Origin: Vicia villosa
Taxonomy: Eukaryota; Streptophyta; Magnoliopsida; Fabales; Fabaceae
Assembly: GCF_029867415.1 (NCBI RefSeq)
Contig: NC_081185.1
Location: 85,905,452-85,969,451 of the forward strand
Direction of reading: 5' to 3'
DNA: 64,000 bases
Made by a program: the position numbers and the translations under genes. Shown here piece by piece: positions 1-10,542 of the stretch. The stretch's first letter is position 1. Each line of letters starts with the position of its first letter. A model generated the notes under the pieces. That model searched no databases and had not been told where the DNA came from. It saw only the letters and a program-made list of their open reading frames with translations.

Positions 1-3000
1 TCTATCTAAAGGGTGTGTACTATGTCTATGTCTATATGCAAGTGCATGCAAAAAAGAAGTACGGGGAAAAGAAGGAAATATTTACAAGTGTGCTCGTTCA
101 AGCCCCGCGACTTGATGCCTACGTATCCTTTTCAGGAATCAGAGCGCCGTAGTTCGGCTCCATAGTTTTGTTTGTTTGTGTTTTTTAGTTGGGCGGAGTT
201 AACGCTCGCGCTCTTGCACAAGGGGACAGCCTAGGATGCAATGGAGCGGAGATAACAATGCCCTTAAGAAAAGAGAGAAGAGAGAGAGAGAGTTTGAGTG
301 TTTCGAGGAAATCCCTAAAGCAAGGGAAACTCGAGTTACTCTTTGGTTGGTGTTTTTTTTAGAATTTGGGAACTTACGCCCGAACGGAACCCTAAAGCAA
401 GGGAGGTCCAAGCACTCGAACGTTCCCTAAAGCAAGGGACGTTCAAGCTTCCATTCCCTTTTTAATGATTTTCACTTTTTTATTAATGTTTTAAGTGTTT
501 TCTTTGTATTTTTTATGGGGAGTTTATTTGAATATTTTTAGATGTTTTAGGTTGAAAAAGAAAAAGAAACTAACCTAAGTAAACTAGCCTAATATGAATG
601 GGAATTTCTACCTAATATTGTCATGGTTTCTACCTAAGGTTAGGATTTAAAGGAAGCATGAAGAATAAAGCACTAAGTAGAATATTGAAAATAAAAGCAT
701 GAAAAAGAACAAGTCAGAATATAGCACAAAAGTGAATTAAAAGTACTATTATTTTTTATATTGATTTTTGTGAGAGAAAAAGAGTTCTGATCAAGTAAAA
801 AGACTAAAAACAAATAGCCTAAAAACTAATATATTTGTGATTATTTTTATATGTCAAAAATTGCATTTAAAGGTTTAAAAAATGTATGAGAAGAATTGGC
901 TTTTAATCACCTAAAAGAAATTAGTAAAAAAAAACTAAGTAAAACATGAATTCAAATGACAAAAAAGTAAGCAAACAGGGGTGTGAATTGAATTGCAGGG
1001 TGATGGGAAGCCAGGGTGCAAGGCCTATTCACATCGAGGCCCAAGGGGCGTTTTTTGTGCTACAAGCTTCCATGCCAAAAAAGCAATGGACTCAGGTTAG
1101 GGGTATAGTCAGCAATTATGTCGTTAGGCCCAAAACAGTTGTTTTGAAACGATAACGTGGGCCAAAAGGGAGGTGCAAGATAGCAAAATGGCTCAAAAGT
1201 GTATTCTAATTGATCCATCCTCAAATTTTATTCAACGTATAATTAAAAAATAAAACCAAATGATAAAAAAGAAGAATAAAAGAGGAGAATTAGGTTATGC
1301 TTGCGCCGTTTCAGATTCACCTCTCCTCTCTCGTTTCAAACACATCTCGCCGGAAATCATCGCGGCCATACCGGAGGTCACCCACGGCGGCGGCGCGACT
1401 CAAAATCACATTCAACACCACCGTTCAAGTCTTCTTCTCACCCTAAACACTAATCCGGCCTTAACTTCTTTCAATTCATCCTCCACTCCCCTAAATCTAG
1501 GCAAACAGAAAACCCTAAGTTTAACTAAAAGCTCAATTAAACGCTAATGGAGGTGAATCAAAGGGCGAGACTATGGGGTTATCGTTCAGCACACATCAAC
1601 GAACACGACTGCATCAAAAAAAATAGAATTGAAGAGAATCTCGTGCTTACCTGATGCGCCGAAGGTGATCGAAGATCGAGAATACCAGAGATAAGGTAAT
1701 AATGCTTCTGATTTCTTCCTTTCTTGCTTCGTTCTTTCTGCTTGAGTGATTCTGCTTCTTCTTCTACTCTTTCTTTTTTTTTTTGATTCTGTGCGAACTG
1801 CCGAGTGAGAATCAGGGAGAGAGTGAATTGTTATCGCTGTTGAGTCATAGAATACAGAGGAGGATTCGGTGAGGATGATGCGTGAGGTTTAGCTCTACCT
1901 CGTCGAAGCTTCGGCGTCGAAGCTTCGAGAGGTATGTCGAAGGAGCTTTTGTGAGAGGGAGGGTGAAGAAGGTTTTGTTGCAGAGAAAGTGTGGAATCTG
2001 AGAGGGGAAGAAGATGGTGATGATTGAGAGTGATGGAAGGTGATGAAGAAGATGATTGAATGTGAAGGAGTGAAACAGAATGAAGATGAAGTTGGGAGAG
2101 ATGGCGTCGTTTGAATTGTGGAGGGAAAAGGAGTTTATATAGGTTGAGAGATGGAGGTTGTTGAGATCAGTTAGAGGGTGAAGTGATTGAGGGCCCTAGG
2201 ATATGAGATTCAGTTATGAAATGGAGGGTGAGGATTGAAGTTTGTTTTGAGGGTTAGAAGTTAGTTAGAGCTTGAGTTGTGAGCTGGCAAGTTAGTTAGG
2301 AATTGGTTATTTGTGTTATATGTTGGTTGAAGTCAGTTAGGGTAGTTAGTTACTAACCGTTAGAGGTAGTTAGTATGCAGTAGGGTAGTTATGAAAATCT
2401 GTTATGGGTGGTTATATTCTGTTAGGATTCTGTTGGGGATGTTATGAGTGTTACAAGTGAGTACAGTTGGGAATTGGGAGTTTTTGGCTGATAAATCTGT
2501 TACTGATTATTAGGTTAGGTTAGGTTAATTGGTTAGAACTGTTATGTTAGTTATTGAGTAGCTGAGCTGTTAACAATTGTTGGTAAAAGGGTTTGCTGAA
2601 TGTTATGGTGAGAGGTTTAGAAATTGGTTAGAGGTTAAGAAGTAATTGGCTGCTGAGTGATAGTTAGGAATCAAGTTTTGAAAGTGAAGGGTGAGGGGGG
2701 AAGTTAGTTAGAGGGTATAAACTGTTGGTGAATGTTAATTGGTTTTGTATCTTCTCCTTTTGGTTTAAAGTTGCAGGGTAGATTTTAGGTACATGAACTT
2801 GAACCTTTATGTTGTTTTTTTTATACTGTGCAGAGTTTTGGAACACTCCTCTTTCATGAACTGGCGCATTTCCTTGAATCAGACTGTACGAACCGAAAAT
2901 CTGCTCTGAGTTTGAGAAAAACCACGGAATGAATATTGATGCCCTACATATCTTTGATTGAAACAGGTTGGTAATTGTGTGCTGACTGTTTTTTCTAAGA

Positions 3001-4640
3001 TGTGGGGCTGAATGTGTGGTATTGTGTTGCATCTGTTTTGCAGGGTATGCTGGAAATATGTATGTAGCGGGTTTGGCTCGGTCTTTTCACAACGGTTGCA
3101 GGGTTGTTAATGATTGTTCGTGTGAAGAGGAGTCATGAGGTATATGTAAAGAAGAAGAGTGGTTAGCTGAGGTGAAACAAGATTGACTTAGCTGGTTTGA
3201 AAGGTGGTTGCAAGGTCAGGGTTGCTGTTTTGAAATGAAATGTTATGAAGGTATGGAAATGCATTGCTATTGGTTTTGAACCGAACTGTTAATGTGGTTT
3301 AGAAAAGGTTAGAGTTATGTTGGTAGTTTGTGAAAGTTAGTTATATGACAATTGAGATTTGCAGAGTTAAATGCTGTTAGAAAAACGGTTAGGGAAATGT
3401 TGTATGAGCAGTTAACATTGGTTAAAAGGAACTAGTTCAAACTGAAACTAAATTTAGATAAACCTGTTTAGAATTGAAACTAGATGAAATTAATGGTGAG
3501 GGACTGGAATTTGAGTGTGTATTGGAAGATGGTTATGACTTGTTTTGGCTTTAGCTTAATGTGTATGCAGGTTTTATAATATGTTTCTTATGAATATGAA
3601 CAAAGGTTAAATACTGAATGGCTGCTGTTATTTGTTGGTCTTTGCTAATACAGCCTTGTATTAATCTTTGGATGAACCTGACTTGTTCCATTTTCCAATC
3701 ATGCAGGTTGGTGGTATTGAATGATGTTTCAAACAAGAGACATGTGGTAATGGGTAAAGTGAAACTGGGAGTGGCAATGAATGAAGTTAAATTACTCACT
3801 TTTGGGGTGACATGAACGTGAGATGGTTGAAGAGGAACATGGGATTATTAGAACAAGGCAAATGAAATCAATTTGAATCAAGTTGTGTGACTATTTGAAT
3901 ATGCTCTTAGAATAGGTGGTTCAAGGTTTACATTTGTATAGGTTTCTTGTAGAATCTTGGACTTTATTTGAACTTTGTAATGGTTTGGGCTTTTTTTGGC
4001 TTTTGTTGGAATGTATGAATGTTTAAATATATGGACCTTGAACCCTTTGAATGTGTAGATTTTGAATGAGTGAATGATGAACTTGTACGATACGAACCAT
4101 CTTTGACATGAACCTTGAACCGTGTTCACGTGAAATCTCGATCAGAACTCGTACAAATACTCTTTAAATTCCACCCTTGCGTGCATCTCTATTTTTTATA
4201 ATTCGAAACACAATTGACCCCATATGCAATTACTTGAATCCAAAGTTTAATTTAACTTGTATTTTGAAACAAAACACTTGATAAGTGCACCTTTTAACTT
4301 TGATGTAATTAACCTTTCTCAGTTGTTGGATACAACCTCAGATGAAAGACCCTGATCCTACCTTGAAGAATTCGGGTGAATAGCCCTTGTAGCTTGATGT
4401 GAAGGAAATCCCAGTGACCATCAGTTAAAACCATAATTTCACATTCGATACTTAAAGAATTGCCAGATGAAACAAGCTTGAGTGAAGTAAAAGCCTTAAT
4501 TTCCAAGACCCTTGATCTCGTGCAAAATTTATGGGTTAATGATGCATGATGTGTTAGATGACCTAATGGATGAATGTAAATGGAATGCAAAAGCTTAAGC
4601 CAGTTGGAAATAAGGGGTGGGACAAATTTGGGGTATGACA
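1..4640 (-). repeat. 3' LTR of element A (truncated by window edge)
   Basis: Nearly identical to 10744-15384. In element orientation it starts at 4640 (TGTCATACCCC...) and reads left. Small open frames inside it recur in the other LTR copy and show no protein similarity, so none is called as a gene. The part just downstream of the putative TATA box (about 1300-2100) is richer in CT on the element strand, as expected of a leader. Confidence 0.93.
2134..2141 (-). promoter_or_regulatory. Putative TATA box in the 3' LTR of element A
   Basis: The minus strand reads TATATAAA within CCTATATAAACTCC, followed by a CT-rich stretch typical of a plant leader. It would place transcription start near 2105 and split the LTR into U3 (4640 to about 2105) and R-U5. 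The other LTR has the same motif at 12878-12885. Motif evidence only. Confidence 0.5.
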
Positions 4641-4655
4641 GCTGCCCCTATTTAA
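4641..4655 (-). other. Polypurine tract of element A
   Basis: On the minus strand, AAATAGGGGCAGC directly precedes the LTR start TGTCATACCCC. A purine-rich tract abutting the 3' LTR primes plus-strand DNA synthesis in LTR retrotransposons. Element C has a related tract at 22550-22561. Confidence 0.7.
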
Positions 4656-4937
4656 TCATCTTAAACCTGAAGGTGAGATTGGCGCTAGCCTTTCGAACAT
4701 TCGAGGTAGAAGAAGATTAAATATCAAAGTACCAGAAATTTGTCCTGAAGAGAAGATAGTGTAAGTGTTATCCTTATTTTTGTTTTGATATCTGCCGGGG
4801 AAAGAGAATTTTTCTTTTTTCTGGTGGAAATATTTACAGTGAGTAATTGGAAGAAGGGTGATAGCTTGTAACGTAGCCTAAGGTGCCAATACAAGGTTCC
4901 CAAAAGAAATGTTTCATGAAACAATGACTGAAAGGAA

Positions 4938-5480
4938 ATAGATCTCGTGCGATCCACGACTCAACATCGACTCGACAACAAGAGAGGAAAGAAAAGATCT
5001 CGTGCGACCTTCAGGACAAAAACAGAAAAGGATCTCGTGCGACCTAAGACTCGACATCGGGAGAAGACCTCGTACGATCTTCAGGACTGAAAGGAAAAGA
5101 TCTCGCGCGACCTACGACTCAACATCGGGAGAAGACCTTGTACGATCTTCAGGACTGAAAGGAAAAGATCTCGTGCGACCTACGACTCAACATCGGGAGA
5201 AGACCTCGTACGATCTTCAAAACTGAAAGGAAAAGATCTCGTGCGACCTATGACTCAACATCGGGAGAAGACCTCGTACGATCTTCAAAACTGAAAGGAA
5301 AAGATCTCGTGCGACCTACGACTCAACATCGGGAGAAGACCTCGTACGATCTTCAAAACTGAAAGGAAAAGATCTCGTGCGACCTATGACTCAACATCGG
5401 GAGAAGACCTCGTACGATCTTCAAAACTGAAAGGAAAAGATCTCGTGCGACCTATGACTCAACATCGACTCGACATCGAG
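4938..5480. repeat. 68-bp tandem repeat array in the 3' untranslated region of element A
   Basis: The motif GATCTCGTGCGACC recurs at 5167, 5235, 5303, 5371 and 5439, exactly 68 bp apart, with more diverged copies at about 4941, 4996, 5030 and 5099. The array lies about 300 bp from the polypurine tract, in the 3' untranslated part of the element. No coding potential is apparent. The copies are near-identical in the middle and diverged at the edges, as expected from unequal exchange. Confidence 0.92.
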
Positions 5481-8030
5481 GGACAAAAGAAGACATTGTG
5501 TCAGACACTCATTAGAGATTGAAGATACCTCGCATCGGCACCGTGGTTGGAAGAGATTTGAAATGTAGTAGCAGATATCAATCGGAATTTGTAAGGACAA
5601 CCTTTTGTGTGGGGATGTATTATTGTCTTGATTGAGGGATGATTTGTATTATCTGGCTTATGCTTTGTATGCATGTTTGAATTTTTCTATGGCGTAATGC
5701 TCCCTTTTGATGGATATGCTACGCTTTTGAGGATGCAATGTTATATGCAATGAATACTATATGCAAAGTGCCAAACAAAGGCATTGATGAGGTAAACACC
5801 AGGGAGAATTCCCTTAGTGTTAAGGACCATGTGGAGGTGCCAATAGATATTGGACTTTGATTTGTAAGATGCACTTTTCTTTGACTTGAAGAATAATTTC
5901 TGACTTCTCACCATATGCCACTGTTTGGAGGATTTTCAGTTTGAGGAGATTCCCTCGATTCACCATGTTGGGGATGAGAAATCTAGGTAATGAGCCTTGG
6001 TTAGGGACGTAGGACAACTCCTAGGAGAAATAAACTCCTATGCTTGAGGAATGGAACAAACTCTCGGGAGAACTAAACTCCATGCTTGGGGAGAGACCCA
6101 GTATTTCAGGAGAAATAAACTCCTATGATTAGAGAGGGGACAATAAATCTCAGAAGATCGTGCCCCAAGTTTCACGACCCATGAAGGAAATTGCCCCAGT
6201 GGATCCTTGGAGAGATTTGTCGAATCTCGACGTAACTGCCCCAGATTGGTTGAACTCAAGAGAGATTCCTCGACATGATTGCCCCAGATTGATCGAAGCT
6301 TGAAAAGATTTATCGCCATGACTGCCCCAGATAGATCAAGGCTTGAAGATGTTTACCTCGACATGATTGCCCCAGATATGCTGAATTTGAGAGGTCAAAC
6401 CTCGACTTAATTGCCCCTGATTAGGTACATCGGACTAGAATCCTCAAGCTTTCTTTGTTTTGAAGTCAAACAAACATGGAAACAACTTTGCCATGCTCAA
6501 CGGAGTCTTCAAACTCTTCACCACAGAGTAGTCAAAGAACGCATCAAGTATTCATGCCCCACAGAGTTCTTTAGAGAATCTGCCCCTCGATGGTCAACAT
6601 TTGAAATGATTAGCTTTTACTCCTCGGAGTTCTCAAGTCTTGTTGCGTTGACATGATCAAGTTACTCACTGATTCTCATCATGGTAACTTCCTTGATGTT
6701 AAGCACGTATTTGTATGCAAAATAATGTTAATTCTAAGAATGATAATTCTAATGCAAAGCTATGTTAGTCTTGAAGTTATAAACTTTTTATGAAATGAGG
6801 TTGCGACACAACCTCGATTTTTGCATGTGGAAGATAAAGCAAGCATACGATACCAACATGGATATGAGTCTCGCTTCATTGGGAGTCAGTTGAACGCTAT
6901 CTCATCGGAGTGTGTTTTCAAAATAAACCCTACTTCAATTAGGACTTTTAAGGGTTGCAACTTGGCCGGGTTCCCAGTTTAAAGAAACAAAGGATATTTA
7001 GGCTCAAAATTATTTGTACCCACCCCTCTTCGTGATGTTCTCCAGTCCTATGTTCAATTAACTCGACATGAGTGTTCATCCCTCACAAGGAATTTGAAAT
7101 GGTTGAGGAATCAATGAGGTTCTTTGGACATGGCGGTCGCTCACCTTTTATTCTTCTGATTCATTGTCACACGACTTTGTTCTTGCTTGGCAGTTTCATC
7201 ATCTTTTTTCTCATGCTTTTTTTGCCATTTTCTTTTCATCTTTTATTTTCATTATTTTTTCGCCATCCTTTTTTTTTTTTGCTCTTCTCCTTTTTTAACA
7301 AGTCGTGTGACCTTGCATTATCTTTGATTCGTTGGAGGTGATTGCGACCGCCTCACTCCTTTGATTTGATGAAGCATTACCATTATGGTATCGTCATCTC
7401 TTGATCTCTTGATGGAATAAGGATAATCGTTGCGGTTTTGACATTCCTCAACCTTTTGAAGGATAACCATTGTTGTATCCTTAGATGCATACCCTTTTGG
7501 TGAGTTTTGAACACTCGATCAAGTTAAATGAACACTACCCTGCCCCAAGGTTAAAATAAGGGTTTTTTTTTATTAGAAAAGAAACTCCTACTTCAAGGCT
7601 CAAAGGGGTTGACGAGGGTCTATCTCCCTTATATCTCCGGTGTTTGGGGATTTGAAATAATGCCTGTACATCCTCAGTAGGGTTTTTATTCAAAAACACA
7701 TGATTAGAGATTTTGCATTTTTATTTTTCATCATTCTCCCTTCGCTCTTTGCCTAAGCAAGTGATTAATAAAGTTGGTATCGTGTGCAAAAACATTTTAT
7801 GAGTGATAACGAATGGATTACTTCAAGACAAACATAGACAATGTATTATGATTTTCATTCAGGAATTAACAAGTTTTTACATGCTATTGATGCTTAAGCA
7901 CACAAATGAAAAATTACAATGAGAATGCAGTAAGAAACTAAATGGGTGTCGTTGTTGAGGAGACTTGACTCTGTCTGGACTTGTTGAGCCTGAATACTTT
8001 CTGCAGTTCCTTCCAAACACTCCAGATTAC
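5481..8030. other. Non-coding 3' region of element A, with a block shared with element D
   Basis: No protein-coding gene is seen. Bases 6170-6430 hold a degenerate repeat of about 60 bp with the recurring core TTGCCCCAGAT. Bases 6900-7060 and 7536-7680 match element D at about 39990-40160 and 40527-40670, including the shared core GGCTCAAAGGGGTTGAC. Long T-rich tracts at 7195-7290 read antisense to the element. Confidence 0.75.
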
Positions 8031-8047
8031 TTCAAAAGAGAACTCCA

Positions 8048-8640
8048 ACGAAGTCACCCATGAGTTGTAAACTTTTGCCTTGCTTTAGGGATTCGAGCAA
8101 TGCGAGTGATGCAATGCTCAAGATAAGAGTACGTCTTGCTTATCCCTCGTGCGGGAGCCCCAAGCATAGTTGCTAGAATAGTAATCGCCATCATAAATGG
8201 GAAGAATCTTGTATGATCATCAACTCAAGAGAGCTACTTGTGGTGAAGAAGACCCAATACTAGAATCTTAACCAATTGAAACTCCGAAAAACGGGGAAGC
8301 ACCTTGAGAATGAGAAGCGTTGTGAAGAACACTCTTGATTACCACATGGAAGAAGATTCTGACGAAGTCACCCAAGGATTTGTAATGCTTTAAGGGATTC
8401 GAGCAATGCAAATGGCGCAATGCTCAAGATAAGAGTGCGTCTTGCTTATCCCTCGTGCGGGAGCCCCAAGCATATTCATTGAAGAAGTATTTGCCATCAA
8501 ACATGGAGGAACCTTGTGTGGTCACCAAACTTAAAGAAGCTACTTGTTGCAAGGAGAGCTCGAACACCAACTGAAACACCAACCTCCACGGATACAACTG
8601 AGCACAAGAACCTTGAGAATGAGAGATGCTTCTACAAAAC
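8048..8640. repeat. Imperfect duplication with a 306-bp period in element A
   Basis: The segment around CTTGCTTATCCCTCGTGCGG occurs near 8135 and again near 8441, within two diverged units about 306 bp apart. A further partial match (GTTGAGGAGACTTGACTC) flanks the pair at about 7955 and 8798. It lies between the gag remnant and the 3' repeats and shows no coding potential. Confidence 0.8.
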
Positions 8641-8885
8641 ATTCTTGATTTCTCTTTTTTTTTTTTTTTTTTTTGGAAAAGATTATGACGAAGTTGCTCG
8701 AGAATTTGTGGTGTTTTTATTATTATCATACCAACCAACTCAGACAAGGAAGTAGCCTTCAACAAAATGCGGAAATGAAATGATGATTGCCAATGTTGAG
8801 GAGACTTGACTCCATTTGGGCTTATTCTTTTTGTGACACTTTATGGAATACGGACATTCACTGGTGCGTGAACTCTTCGTCTTAT

Positions 8886-9494
8886 GTGCAGGCCATTTGG
8901 AGTGAATGATATTGCTTTGGAGTCAATGAGATCTTGGACTTTGTGTTTCATCGCCCTACAATTCTCAACATCATGGCCAGGTGCCCCGGAATGGAACTCG
9001 CATCAAGCATTGGCATCAAAATTGGGAGGAAGCTTTTCAGGCGTAGCCGACTCTCGTAGCTCAATCAACTGAAGTTCTAGCAGGCGAGGGAGTAACTGAG
9101 CATAAGGCATCGGGACCGGATTGATAAGCCTCTGAGGTATCTTAGGCTTTTTCCCACACATTTGGTCTCCTTGATTCATTCTAGGGGCATGAACATTTTG
9201 ACGTGGAGGCAATGGCACTTGAAATTGAGGGAGAGCTCCCTGAGGCATCCCATGAGTGAAAAGAGATCCTATTGGGGAGAAGGAATCAACAACTTCTGTT
9301 GCAGCAACAGGAACAACATCACTTTCCTTCCTTAATACCGTCTTCAGAACTTCCATTACCAGGCTCACTTGAGTCTTCAACTGACTATTTTCCTCTTTTA
9401 GTGCATCCTGATTACGGACCAAGTCTCGCATCTCCAACATATGATGACCCATTTGTTCCTTCATCTCATCCATTTCCTCACGGAGTTGTTCCAT
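8886..9494 (-). pseudogene. gag: Broken gag of element A (capsid region missing)
   Basis: A minus-strand frame begins with Met at 9494 and has an N-terminal coiled coil rich in Glu and Lys (MEQLREEMDEMKEQ). It passes into a Gln/Pro-rich stretch with MPYAQLLPRLLELQL, a motif that lies just before the zinc knuckle in Ogre Gag. A TGA at 9003-9005 interrupts it one codon before the knuckle CEFHSGAPGHDVENC, which continues in frame to about 8890. The capsid segment that separates the coiled coil from this region in the Gag proteins of C and D is absent, so the remnant is far shorter than normal. The TGA probably arose from CGA by C-to-T change. The open frame reaches upstream to 9620, but the Met at 9494 heads the recognisable Gag part. 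It is unlikely to form particles alone. Confidence 0.8.
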
Positions 9495-10522
9495 AGTTGA
9501 TCTCGGAGCTCGTGGCGATGAGAAGTCAAATCTGTTGATGATCTTGAAATCTGGAAGAAAGGGTCCCATAAGTCTTTGAAAGAACTGTGAAATGCATGAT
9601 AGTATGAATGCATGTTTCATTTATGAGAGATCCTAAAGTCTTTTCATATACTTTTTGTTCTCTTTTGGAATCAAAGCTCCTTTTTTTTTTGTATAGAATA
9701 TCTTTTCTTTTCTTTTTTCTGATTTTCTATTTCCTTTTTTCTTTTTCTCTTTTTCTTTTTTGGAAATAGACTTTAGGATCCACCACAAATGAAGTGGATG
9801 AAGGAATGATGTTATGCAATGCAAAGGCATGGGATCAAGGTCCATATAATCTGAGTAGCAATCTGTGCAATCCTCTGAATGACTATTGTAAAGCCTTTGT
9901 AGGTCAAATGTCACAGGATCAAAGGTTCGACGCCTTTTTGAAATACAAGTATATCAAGCACCATGAGAATAGACCAAATAAAGGTCCAACCTCAACTATG
10001 AAGAAGCAATGGTATGTAGGAGCCAAGGTTTCCTGTCCCAACTCAATCTCACGGGTATGAATTCTAGACACGGACAGGTGGTCCCTAATGGTCACTAGGG
10101 TCTACAGTTCCCATGGGGTACAAAGTGTTTGAGGCAGCAAGGGTGCCAGACACAGTGTTCCATGAAAGAACCTCGCCCAGTTGTGGTACCCCATGTTGAA
10201 CTCGATCGTAGCAAGGGCCACGGGAGTCAACATGAGCATCCACGCTAATCCTATGTGTCACTGGCCTGGGTAGTGGGCCTTTTACCTCATACAAACCATC
10301 CCACCCAACCTGCAAAACAGAACAGAAGACCCCAAGGAACGCAGAATATATCCATATGCATGATGTGCAAACAGAAATAAACATGATATGCAAGCAGAAA
10401 ATAAACATGCAAACATATATACAAGATATAAACATAAAACCAGTAAACACCCAGTAAATAAACAAACAAACGCAGGCTAGGATCGACTCACTAAGGATGG
10501 ACCAGCAACAGGTCTAGCAACA
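9495..10522 (-). other. 5' leader region of element A
   Basis: Lies between the primer-binding site and the gag remnant in element orientation. A minus-strand open frame (10085-10465) starts with a Phe/Ile/Tyr-rich stretch made from an A-rich tract on the plus strand. It has no recognisable domain, so it is not called as a gene. Confidence 0.6.
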
Positions 10523-10540
10523 TCCCCAGCAGAGTCGCCA
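10523..10540 (-). other. Primer-binding site of element A (tRNA-Arg type)
   Basis: The minus strand reads TGGCGACTCTGCTGGGGA, complementary to a tRNA 3' end finishing in GAGTCGCCA. That fits plant tRNA-Arg species whose acceptor stem begins GACTC. It lies two bases from the end of the 5' LTR. The same 18 bases serve elements C and D. Confidence 0.9.
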
Positions 10541-10542
10541 GC

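Noticed and set aside
1260..1547. 95-codon open frame, repeated at 12004-12291
   Set aside because: It lies in the leader part of the LTR of A, has no recognisable domain, and both copies exist only because LTRs are duplicated.
2664..3032. 122-codon minus-strand frame, repeated at 13408-13776
   Set aside because: LTR sequence with low-complexity composition and no domain; identical in both LTRs by descent, not by selection.
4938..5480. CRISPR-like array
   Set aside because: Units are contiguous 68-bp tandem copies without variable spacers, and this is plant nuclear DNA. It is a tandem repeat in a retrotransposon.
7195..7341. Membrane-protein-like frame (Phe/Leu-rich, 7072-7341)
   Set aside because: Made by a T-rich low-complexity tract in the 3' region of A, antisense to the element; hydrophobicity is a base-composition effect.
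10085..10465. 126-codon minus-strand frame with a hydrophobic N-terminus
   Set aside because: The hydrophobic part comes from an AT-rich repeat (TACATA-like words) in the leader of A; no start context or domain.
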